The notes beneath the pieces were generated by a model, which searched no databases, was not told the DNA's origin, and was given only the letters and a program-made list of their open reading frames with translations. From Clostridiales bacterium (GTDB lineage Bacteria > Bacillota > Clostridia > Lachnospirales > WQUN01), in assembly GCA_031269415.1 (NCBI GenBank), contig JAISZF010000216.1, forward strand, positions 1 through 16,220: a stretch of 16,220 nt of DNA. The letters run 5' to 3'. Numbering within the stretch: the first letter of the stretch is position 1; every line of letters begins with the position of its first letter. Below are positions 1 through 8,100 of the stretch, piece by piece. Position numbers and translations under genes: made by a program.

Positions 1-210
1 GCCGGATTCGAACAGATTTTAACCTTTTACAACGCCTCTGTGTTCAAAGTTGGGGACATTATTGACACATACGTATTCCGGATCGGCATTCAGGATACAA
101 AATTCAGTATTTCAGCCGCGGCCGGCATGTTTAAGTCTATTTTTGCTTTTCTGCTGGTCATGACCACAAACAAATTAATGGAGCGCATTGATCAGGAAAC
201 TTTGTTTTGA
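1..210 (+). CDS. LplB-type sugar ABC transporter permease, 3' end only
   Basis: The first 70 codons (frame 1, ending in TGA at 208-210) encode the C-terminal end of an inner-membrane ABC permease. The reading begins AGFEQILTFYNASVFKVGDI and continues with IIDTYVFRIG. This is the characteristic C-terminal block of LplB/YteP-type permeases of carbohydrate uptake systems, in which a GFEQIL..YN..V...DIIDTYV motif precedes the last membrane segment. A hydrophobic helix (FKSIFAFLLVMTTNKLM) follows, as expected. The start and the first two thirds lie outside the window. The stop codon sits inside the ribosome binding site of the next permease gene, so the two are almost certainly co-transcribed and form one heteromeric importer. 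Family identity is clear; the substrate is not. Confidence 0.9.
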   Translation, partial: AGFEQILTFYNASVFKVGDIIDTYVFRIGIQDTKFSISAAAGMFKSIFAFLLVMTTNKLMERIDQETLF

Positions 211-220
211 GGTGGATTGT

Positions 221-1147
221 ATGCCAATAATCTATAAACCGGGAAAGAGGCGTTTCCGCCTCAGGCAAACGGCAGGCGACCGAATTTTTGGAATTATCAA
301 TATCGCTGTGCTTTCCGTGCTGACATTAATCACACTGCTACCTGTATTAGCCGTTGCGCTGATGTCGGTTACGCCCATGAGCGACATTCAGCGAAACCCA
401 AACGCTTTTTTGATCATTCCCAGTTACTTTACTCTTAATCATTATTTTTGGCTGTTCCGCGGAAGCTCCTTGTTAGCTCAGGCCTATACGGTTACCACAC
501 TGCGCACATTGCTGGGAACCGCGGGCTGTTTATTGATAACCGCGCTTACGGCATATCCGCTCTCAAAAAAGTACCTGCCGGGGCGCAATAAGATAATGCT
601 GCTCTTTTTTTTCACAATGCTCTTTTCAGGCGGCATAATCCCCACCTATCTGGTGGTAAGTTCCCTTAAGCTGCTGAATACATTTTGGGCGCTGATTATT
701 CCCAGTCTCTTAAATGTGTACAACATGATTATCATGCGGACGTTCTTTCAAGGTATACCTGAAGAAATTGACGAGTCAGCCCGTATGGACGGAGCATCCG
801 AACTGACCATTCTATTTAGAATAATAATGCCTCTGGCTTTGCCCACATTGGCTTCAATAGGTTTGTTTTACGCGGTATATCACTGGAACGCCTTTACCGA
901 CTCCATAATGTACATTGGCGCCAGCCGTGATCTGTGGCCACTGCAAATGCTAATGCGGGAGATCGTGATCATGAACAATACGGGGGAAATGCAGTTGGGA
1001 GGGGCAATACGCGATCCCAACCGTCCCAGCACTTCCGTCATTATAAGCTGTACACTGATTGTATCCGCGCTCCCCATAATGTGCGTATACCCCTTTGTTC
1101 AAAGGTATTTTGTTAAGGGGCTTGTAGTGGGGGCGCTTAAAGGCTGA
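221..1147 (+). CDS. LplC/YtcP-type carbohydrate ABC transporter permease
   Basis: A 308-residue inner-membrane permease of the LplC/YtcP family (MalG-like half of a sugar importer). Six hydrophobic segments can be traced. The EAA cytoplasmic loop that contacts the ATPase is well formed (EEIDESARMDGA at about residues 181-192, followed by a hydrophobic stretch and a Pro). The C-terminus ends in the family-typical VQRYFVKGLVVGALKG. The ATG at 221 is chosen because GAGGTGG lies at 209-215, five bases upstream; an in-frame TTG at 188 would overlap the previous gene and add atypical residues. It follows the LplB-type gene and precedes the solute-binding protein gene. No ATPase gene is seen here, which is common for this class because a shared MsmX-type ATPase is often encoded elsewhere. 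Substrate unknown. Confidence 0.93.
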   Translation: MPIIYKPGKRRFRLRQTAGDRIFGIINIAVLSVLTLITLLPVLAVALMSVTPMSDIQRNPNAFLIIPSYFTLNHYFWLFRGSSLLAQAYTVTTLRTLLGTAGCLLITALTAYPLSKKYLPGRNKIMLLFFFTMLFSGGIIPTYLVVSSLKLLNTFWALIIPSLLNVYNMIIMRTFFQGIPEEIDESARMDGASELTILFRIIMPLALPTLASIGLFYAVYHWNAFTDSIMYIGASRDLWPLQMLMREIVIMNNTGEMQLGGAIRDPNRPSTSVIISCTLIVSALPIMCVYPFVQRYFVKGLVVGALKG

Positions 1148-1163
1148 TTTACCACGAATACTC

Positions 1164-1180
1164 ATCCGTGTTACGCGGAT
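1164..1180 (+). promoter_or_regulatory. Short intercistronic stem-loop between permease and binding protein
   Basis: Bases 1164-1170 pair with 1174-1180 around a TTA loop (seven pairs, one of them G-T). There is no T-run, so this is not a convincing terminator. In sugar importer operons a hairpin in front of the binding-protein gene can protect its mRNA segment; that role is inference here. The ribosome binding site AGGAGG at 1202-1207, eight bases before the ATG at 1216, lies outside the stem. Confidence 0.35.
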
Positions 1181-1215
1181 TTGTAGAATAAATATCTGAA
1201 CAGGAGGAATATTTA

Positions 1216-2826
1216 ATGTTAACGCTGAAAAAATACCTGTCAACCTTGACCGTCTTTTCGCTGCTTATTGCCTTACTTTCGTCATGCGGTCAAAGTTTGG
1301 GAGACGAGGCTGGCGTCGCTTCGGATACGGCGGCGCAAGTGGAAGCGGAGACGCAAACTGAAGCCACGGAACAAACCGAAGCTTCGGCTCCGTCTGACGA
1401 CGCGAAGGATGGATCTGACGGGCAATCTTCCGATTCCCCGGTAATTAGCGTTTTTTACACAAAGGGCGGAGCGGAGAAACCACCGGATAACGATGCCATA
1501 CACGCTGAAATGGAAAAACAGTCGGGAGTGAAATTTGAATTTATATCACCTCCGTCGGCCAATTATACCGAACAGCTTCATTTGATGCTCGCTTCGGGAG
1601 ATTATCCGGATATAACAACTTTTAACCTGCTGACGGATCCTTTTGTCTACGCTCAGGACGATATTTTGCTTGATCTGAAGCCCTATCTCGATCAAATGCC
1701 CAACGTTGTTAACTATCAAGATAACACGGAAGCGGCCATGAAATTTTACGATGTTGACGGCAAGCTGATTGCTTTGCCAAAAACTACCTCAACCAAACGC
1801 TATAATATGGCGATCCGAGAGGACTGGATCAATAAACTTGGGCTGAAAATTCCAGCTACGCTTGATGAATTACACGAGGTGGCCACCGCGTTTGTCACAC
1901 AGGATCCTGACGGGAACGGGCAGAACGACACATACGCCATCAGCGGACTGGGGCTGGACGCTTTTGACTATATATTCGGCGCATACGGCGTTATATTAGG
2001 CGAAACCAACTGGAACGCTCCAAACACTCACTGTAATATCTATTTCAAGGATGTTGGCGGCAAATTGGTTCCCATGGTTACTTTACCGGAAATGAAAGAG
2101 GCTATTACGCTGCTGAATCAGTGGTACGTTGAAGGCCTGATAGATCCTGAATTCGCTTCTCAAACCGACGCAATATGCAATGAAAAGTATGAACAGAGCA
2201 GGTTCGGAATTGCCACTTATTGGTGGGCCTGGGAACCTCTTCGCGAAGCCATCATGGTTCAAACCATACCCGACGTTAAGATTACACGTATTGCTCCGCC
2301 CACGGGGCCAACCGGAATATCCGGAATGCGTGCTGTTCCCGCGGTTATCAACGGTGTTTCCGTTATGGCGGATACGGAATATCCTGAATTGTGCGTTAAG
2401 TTTCTGGACTATCTTCATACTGAAAACGGTTTGATGACTTCTTATACAGGAGTTGAAGGTTATCATTGGGAACTGACGGACGGAAAATATCTTACCACAG
2501 AACAATTTAATAATGACAACAAGTGGACGCAATGGTATTTCCTCTTCGAGTCTGAATGGCCTTTGCATAAGGTGGAAACACATCAGGTCGAGTCTCGGCG
2601 TGACGCTCTGAAATGGAACGTGGTGCGCGACGACGCGGATGGCATTATCGTTGACGCCAAGCTCACCTATCAGGCGGATCTGCAGACGTTGATCGCGGAG
2701 AACTTTGTGAACATGATAACCGGTCAAACCTCTCTGGATGAATTCGAGAGCATAGCCGAAGAATTCATGTTGCGCGGCGGCCAGGAATGGACGGATGAAG
2801 TTAACTCCAAGTATAATCCAAGCTGA
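1216..2826 (+). CDS. Lipoprotein solute-binding protein of LplA/LipO-type sugar importer
   Basis: A 536-residue extracellular substrate-binding lipoprotein for the two permeases upstream. A lipoprotein signal peptide is evident: KK at residues 5-6, a hydrophobic stretch, then the lipobox LSSC with the lipidated Cys at residue 24. A Thr/Glu/Ser/Asp-rich low-complexity tether (about residues 40-76) would hold the binding domain away from the membrane. The rest is a family 1 extracellular solute-binding fold with recognisable segments (YPDITTFNLL, LDLKPYLDQMPN, the DPDGNGQNDTYAISG block, and a C-terminal LDEFESIAEEF). The DPDGNGQNDTY segment is typical of the LplA/YtcQ branch. The start is secure (AGGAGG eight bases upstream). 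Binding proteins of this branch take complex plant or host oligosaccharides, but nothing in the sequence fixes the ligand. Confidence 0.92.
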   Translation: MLTLKKYLSTLTVFSLLIALLSSCGQSLGDEAGVASDTAAQVEAETQTEATEQTEASAPSDDAKDGSDGQSSDSPVISVFYTKGGAEKPPDNDAIHAEMEKQSGVKFEFISPPSANYTEQLHLMLASGDYPDITTFNLLTDPFVYAQDDILLDLKPYLDQMPNVVNYQDNTEAAMKFYDVDGKLIALPKTTSTKRYNMAIREDWINKLGLKIPATLDELHEVATAFVTQDPDGNGQNDTYAISGLGLDAFDYIFGAYGVILGETNWNAPNTHCNIYFKDVGGKLVPMVTLPEMKEAITLLNQWYVEGLIDPEFASQTDAICNEKYEQSRFGIATYWWAWEPLREAIMVQTIPDVKITRIAPPTGPTGISGMRAVPAVINGVSVMADTEYPELCVKFLDYLHTENGLMTSYTGVEGYHWELTDGKYLTTEQFNNDNKWTQWYFLFESEWPLHKVETHQVESRRDALKWNVVRDDADGIIVDAKLTYQADLQTLIAENFVNMITGQTSLDEFESIAEEFMLRGGQEWTDEVNSKYNPS

Positions 2827-2831
2827 CGCCT

Positions 2832-2858
2832 TTGGGAGAATATTTAATATTCTCCCAA
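2832..2858 (+). terminator. 12-bp perfect hairpin after the binding-protein gene
   Basis: Bases 2832-2843 are the exact reverse complement of 2847-2858, with a three-base TTA loop. A T-rich but interrupted tract (TAATTTTATTTT) follows at 2859-2870. The stem starts five bases after the SBP stop codon, and the next gene starts 22 bases after it. The arrangement fits a partial terminator or a 3' stabiliser that lets the binding protein be made in excess over the downstream enzymes. Its 3' arm can also pair with the next gene's ribosome binding site (see findings). Confidence 0.75.
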
Positions 2859-2880
2859 TAATTTTATTTTGGGAGGCAAT

Positions 2881-3993
2881 ATGAGCGTATCATTGCGTGA
2901 GAAATTCTTCGGGTGTATCTGCGGCGCGCACATAGGCTCCGCGATGGGGGCCGTCGTTGAGGGATGGCCGCACGAAAAAACCGATGAGATATACGGAACC
3001 CTCGACGCGCTGTATCCTTACGAGCATTACAATAACGGGTGGCTGCGCGAAGCGGGTACGACAGAGGATGGCATTGACCGCCAAAAGCTGATGATCACCG
3101 CCATTATTGAGAAGAATGACCGGATCAGCGCGGAAGACCTGCGCAAAATCTGGGTGCGAGACATAAATCCGAAAGCGCCGGGCGGTATCTCCGAACCATA
3201 CGAAGGGGAACTGCTTAAAATATCCAAGACATCCATACCGGCCCGTGATATTGGCCGATATTGCGACTACGCCAACTTGGTTACCTTTTCGCGCTCCTGC
3301 CACCCCGTCGGTATGATTAACGCCGGGGACATACGTGGGGCCATCGACGATGTAATGGAAGTGGGGCAGGTTTATCATTATGCCAATTCCAACGCCCTAA
3401 AATGGGCGTGCGTAACGGCGGCGGGAATTGCCGCGGCAATGCTGCCCGGCGCTACTGTTGAAAGCGTCCTGGAGGCTGTATTTAACAATTTGGATGATCG
3501 AAAACGTGTTGAAGGCCGCGACGACGGCTGGTACGCGGACTACGCTGGGGTAAATATCGCAGATGAACTGAAAAAGGCTTTAGAATTGACAAAAGATTGC
3601 CAAAATTACAAAGAATTGCGCATAGCTATGGATAAGGTCTATTATGGCGAAGGTATGCCTTACGCTCTTGCTTTTGCGAATGAGATTGTCACCAAGGGCG
3701 TAGTGGTGTTCAAGTTCGCGGGAAGCGATGTGAAAAAGGCAATTATTACGGCGGTAAACATGGGACGCGACACCGACTGCCTGGCGGCTGTGGCGGCGGG
3801 ATTATCCGGAGCGCTGAACGGCGCGGAAAGCATCCCGAAAGAATGGATAAGTCAGGTGGATTACGCCTCAAGTATCCATCGATTCACCAATAATAAGCGG
3901 ACGCTTAGGGAATGCTCGGACGGTCTCTACGGTGCCTTTCAGAAGCGTTTGCGGAATATAAACGCTTTTACCGCTCTGATGGATATAGAGTAG
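2881..3993 (+). CDS. ADP-ribosylglycohydrolase (DraG/ARH) family protein, first tandem copy
   Basis: A 370-residue, all-helical protein of the ADP-ribosylglycohydrolase family. Known members remove ADP-ribose from proteins or related N- and O-glycosides with a two-metal centre. Visible landmarks are the N-terminal helix GAHIGSAMG (residues 15-23), a first metal motif TTEDG at 60-64, and a second, MGRDTDC, at 294-300, followed by AAVAAGLSGALNG. The last block is strongly diagnostic. Compared with classical TDD and DxDT motifs, the copy reads TED and DxDC. There is no signal peptide, so it is cytoplasmic. The ATG at 2881 has GGGAGG at 2871-2876; an in-frame TTG at 2869 would use the ribosome binding site as coding sequence and is rejected. 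A close paralogue follows directly. Its setting in a sugar-import operon suggests a glycoside or nucleoside substrate rather than protein de-ADP-ribosylation, but that is inference. Confidence 0.88.
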   Translation: MSVSLREKFFGCICGAHIGSAMGAVVEGWPHEKTDEIYGTLDALYPYEHYNNGWLREAGTTEDGIDRQKLMITAIIEKNDRISAEDLRKIWVRDINPKAPGGISEPYEGELLKISKTSIPARDIGRYCDYANLVTFSRSCHPVGMINAGDIRGAIDDVMEVGQVYHYANSNALKWACVTAAGIAAAMLPGATVESVLEAVFNNLDDRKRVEGRDDGWYADYAGVNIADELKKALELTKDCQNYKELRIAMDKVYYGEGMPYALAFANEIVTKGVVVFKFAGSDVKKAIITAVNMGRDTDCLAAVAAGLSGALNGAESIPKEWISQVDYASSIHRFTNNKRTLRECSDGLYGAFQKRLRNINAFTALMDIE

Positions 3994-4004
3994 GAGGAAG
4001 ATTT

Positions 4005-5114
4005 ATGAGCGTAACATTAAGGGATAAGTTTTACGGCTGCATATGCGGCGCTCACATCGGTTCTTCCATGGGAGCGGTAGTAGAAGGATGGAATTATCAG
4101 CGCATAGAAGCAACCTACGGGGTTTTGGATAACCTGTATCCATACGAACATTACAATAACGGCTGGCTGCGCGCGGCAGGTACCACGGAGGATGGCATAG
4201 ATCGGCAAAAACTAATGATAACAGCTATTATAGAGAAGGGCGGCAGAGTCAGCGCTGAGGATGTAAGAAAAATTTGGGTGCGCGATATCCAGCCGGGCGC
4301 GCCCGGAGGCATATGCGAACCGTTTGAGGGAGAATTATTGAAGATAGCCAAGACGGTTGTCCCCGCAAGGGAGTTGGGTCGTTTTTGCGATTATTCAGGG
4401 CTGAACAGCTTTTCCAGGGCCTGCCACCCCATCGGGCTGATAAACGCCGGCGATATAGAAGGCGCGATAGACGACGTATTGGAAGTAGGCCAACTTTACC
4501 AGACTACTAACAGCAGGGGATTGAAATGGGCGTGTGTCACCGCTGTGGCAATAGCGGCGGCCACGAAGCCGGACGCCACATTGGACAGTGTCCTCCAAGC
4601 TATTTTTAACAACCTAGACGAGCGTCAGCGCGTGGATGCACGCGACGACGGATGGTATGCTGACTACGCGGGATTAAATATTGTGGACGAGATTAAGGGC
4701 GCGTTGGATTATACGAAAGACTGCCGTGATTATAAGGACCTGCGCGAGGCATTCCAAGAGCGCTATAACGGGATAGGCATGCCTTATAATATCAGCTACG
4801 CCAATGAGGTCGTAACAAAGGGTATCTGTGTCTTTAAAACTGTAAACGCTAATTTGAAGCAAGCCATTATAACAGCCGTCAACCTTGGGCGCGATACGGA
4901 CTGTGTGGCGGCCGTAGCCGCCGGTATTTCCGGAGCGTTGGACGGGACGCGTTCACTGCCAGAGGAATGGATCAAACAGGTTGATTACGCTACCAGTATC
5001 CACAGATTCACCAACAACAAACGAACGTTGCGGGAACACGCTGACGGTCTGTACGGAGCATATAAAAATCACCTAAAAAAGTTGACCGCCTACGCGGATT
5101 TAATGTCATATTAA
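4005..5114 (+). CDS. ADP-ribosylglycohydrolase (DraG/ARH) family protein, second tandem copy
   Basis: A 369-residue paralogue of the preceding gene, by eye about two thirds identical along its whole length and with the second metal motif at the same residue numbers (GRDTDC at 295-300). It also keeps the altered first motif TTEDG and the N-terminal helix GAHIGSSMG. Long blocks are identical in both copies (YPYEHYNNGWLR, IHRFTNNKRTLRE), while the segment after GW (residues about 30-42) and parts of 180-190 differ. The ATG at 4005 has AGGAGG at 3992-3997, overlapping the stop codon of the first copy, so the pair is tightly coupled. Upstream in-frame starts inside the first gene lack such a site. 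Both copies look intact, which argues for two retained activities or a heteromer rather than a decaying duplicate. No signal peptide. Confidence 0.88.
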   Translation: MSVTLRDKFYGCICGAHIGSSMGAVVEGWNYQRIEATYGVLDNLYPYEHYNNGWLRAAGTTEDGIDRQKLMITAIIEKGGRVSAEDVRKIWVRDIQPGAPGGICEPFEGELLKIAKTVVPARELGRFCDYSGLNSFSRACHPIGLINAGDIEGAIDDVLEVGQLYQTTNSRGLKWACVTAVAIAAATKPDATLDSVLQAIFNNLDERQRVDARDDGWYADYAGLNIVDEIKGALDYTKDCRDYKDLREAFQERYNGIGMPYNISYANEVVTKGICVFKTVNANLKQAIITAVNLGRDTDCVAAVAAGISGALDGTRSLPEEWIKQVDYATSIHRFTNNKRTLREHADGLYGAYKNHLKKLTAYADLMSY

Positions 5115-5128
5115 GAAAGAGGCCTGCG

Positions 5129-8100
5129 ATGATTGCGCTTGCGAGCGATCATATCGGTTTGGAACTGAAAAAATATATAATCGAGTATCTTGAGCGGCAG
5201 GGCATATCCTACAAAGATTTCGGAGTTTACTCGCCCAAGCGCCGCGACTATCCGGTATACGCAGCGAAAGCCGCCGCCGCCGTTGCGTCCGGCTCATGCG
5301 AAAAAGGGATCTTATGCTGCGGCTCGGGTGTGGGGATGTCCATCGCCGCGAATAAAACGCGAGGGATTCGGTGCGTGGTATGTTCCGATCCTTACTCAGC
5401 GGTGATGTCGCGCAAGCATAACGACGCCAATATGCTTGCGCTGGGCGCGAACGTTGTGGGCAGGGAGCTTGCCGTGATGCTTGCGGACATGTGGCTGGGA
5501 ACGGAGTTTGAGGGCGGTCGGCACATGAAGCGCGTTGATCAGATTTCGGAAATGGAAGAAGGCGTTTTAGGCGTGAAAAAAGTAACGGGCAATAAAAAAG
5601 TTGACTCGCTTATCGCGCAAATGACTTCGGAAGAGAAGATACATTTGGTTCACGGCAAAACGGGAGATAATTATCTGGGTAATCAGGCGGGTTTCGTCGA
5701 AGGCGTAAAACGCCTGGGTATACCGGATATATTCATCTGTGACGGCGAATCCGGCGTAAACGTAAGCTGGGACGCCACCATGCTGCCGGCAAAGGTTGGT
5801 CTTGCCGCTTCTTTCGATGCGGAATTAAGCCGGAGGTACGGGGAAACTCTTGGCCGCGAGGCCCAATGCGCCGGTATGAACGTTATATTAACCCCGCGTG
5901 TGAATATAGTCAGGGATCCCGTCGCGGATATTCACGGCAGTAACGGAGGCAATTATCAGACCTACGGCGAGGATCCCTTTCTCAATTCCCGGATGGGCGC
6001 TGCCGAAGCCGTCGGCATTCAGCGTGACAACAAGTGTATAGCCAATTTAAAGCAAATGTTCGGCTCAAGCACTGGAACCGCGCAAGGCTCGCCGGCCTGT
6101 GTAATCGGAACGCAAGCGTTAAGGGAGATCTACATGCGCGTGTTTGAGGCTCCAATCCGTGCGGGCGTGGCTTCCGCAATGACCAACTATAATATGGTCA
6201 ACGGCATATGGACCAGCGAGTTTACTGAAATGAACAAGACACTCTGCCGCGACGAATGGGGCTTTGACGGTTTTTTGCTGGACGACTGGCACTGCTTGTT
6301 TAATCCGCTCTCTATTATGGAAAACGTAACGTTGGAAATGCCCGGCAACGACTACGTGGACGGCGGAAGTGCAAAGTCCGTTTACGGTCAAATGCTAATA
6401 GATGAAATAAAAGATCCCGCTTCGCCCGTCACAGAGGATCACTTGGACAAGGCCGTAGGGTATTATCTTAATACGCTGGATAGATTCGGCATGTTGGACG
6501 CACAACGGCTCCCCGGACCTCTGACGGAGGAAATCAAAGAGTCGGGCATTCGAGACGCAAAGGAAATCGCCATCAAGACCGCGGTTTTATTAAAGAATGA
6601 CCGCGAGGTCCTGCCGCTGGACATTAAGAATGAAAAAATCGCGCTAATTGGACCGACGGCGCGTCAAACCGCCGCGCCTGTCTTTAAGGAAGCTTCGTAC
6701 GGCTTTCCGGACAGAAGGATTGGCTCGCTGGAAGCCCTGAGTAAGCGAGCAGCGGACAGCATTCTGTTCGCTGTGGGAAATGATCTTGAAGGAGTGGTTG
6801 TACCGGCTTCCGGCCTTATCACGCGTTCGGGGCGGAAAAATGGCCTGTCGAGGCGTATAGTTGATTTGCCGGAATGGGGTTCGCATGAGAGTCTGCCGGA
6901 GTGCTTTTCAGAGGAAGAAGATACAGTCACGGACAGGCAAGTGTGTTTTGCGAATGAAACGGCGCTTCCGGCTCTGGAAATGAAATTCGACGGAATGACA
7001 GTTGTGCCTTTCTATCTATGGGAAGGCGCGATTATCAGCGATGAAACCGGCTGGCACCGTCTGAGCCTTCAAACATATACGCCCGGCGTATCAGAGTTCG
7101 CTAAAAATATTAAGCGCGGATGGGAAATGGAGATCGTTACTTCCGGCAACCTGTATTTCAGGCACGCCGAGAGAGCGCCTTTTGAGTGCCTGGGCTCAGG
7201 GTACCGCGTGCTTCGCAATGGCGGCGCGGCGCCGAATTCAAGCGTTGTTCCCACTCTTGACGGGTGGAATAACGTAGGCGGCTATGTTTACATGGAAGCC
7301 GGAAAACCGTATGATATACGATTGACAGCTTGCAGCGTATATAAAATTCCTGTAGGAGTTCGTTTGTGCTGGGTAACCCCCTCAATGGAAGCGGAAAACA
7401 TACGTGAGGCGGCGGAAACAGCCGCAAAAGCGGATAAGGCGGTTATTTTCGCCTGGCATAAAAGCCCAAGTCTGTCGCTGGATCTGGAAGAATGCCAAAA
7501 CAGGCTTATCGCGGAGATTGCGAAAGCGAACCCTAATACGGTAGTGGTGATTAACAGCGGAGATCCTGTGGCAATGCCGTGGTTGGATCAGGTGAAGGGC
7601 GTGCTTGAAATGTGGTACCCCGGGCAGGAAGGCGGATACGCGACCGTCGACATACTGACGGGGCGGGTCAATCCGGGCGGAAAACTGCCTGTAACTTTCC
7701 CAAAACGTCTTGCGGATACAGCCCCGCACGCGCCGGGTCATCCGGAGCGTTGCGGTGTCCAAAAGCGACTTTGGTCGGAGAACGTTGAAGAAAAGTACGT
7801 ATCGTATTTTACCGAAGGCGTAAATATGGGTTATCGATGGTTTGATGAAAACAATACTGAACCTTTGTTTGAATTTGGCTTCGGCTTGAGTTATACGCGT
7901 TTTATTTACAGCGATCTGCGCCTTGAAACGAACAAGGACGGTATTATTGTCGAATTTTTCCTCAAAAACTCGGGAAGCAGAGTAGGGGAGGAAGTCGTCC
8001 AGTGCTACGCGCACAGACCGGACGTACTGCCAAATCATATAAAGGCGTCGCCTAAGATTTTAGCCGCTTTCGCCCGCGTATCACTGGAAGCGGGAGAAAC

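Noticed and set aside
1148..1215. Promoter or catabolite-responsive element (cre) in front of the binding-protein gene
   Set aside because: No paired -35/-10 boxes or cre-like palindrome could be found by eye here, nor a cre site in the other gaps.
2083..2727. Long open frame of 214 codons on the minus strand inside the solute-binding protein gene
   Set aside because: It lies fully antisense to a well-recognised gene, has no recognisable protein features and no ribosome binding site.
3912..4004. Upstream in-frame starts that would lengthen the second ARH protein by about 31 residues
   Set aside because: They lie inside the first ARH gene, lack a ribosome binding site, and the N-terminus from 4005 aligns exactly with that of the first copy.
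5526..5640. Separate start for an independent GH3 gene just after the RpiB domain
   Set aside because: In-frame ATG codons exist near 5526 but none has a ribosome binding site at a workable distance, and the frame is open throughout.
7382..8038. Open frame of 218 codons on the minus strand inside the GH3 region
   Set aside because: Antisense to conserved GH3 and fibronectin-like sequence; the product has no recognisable family pattern and looks like a composition effect.
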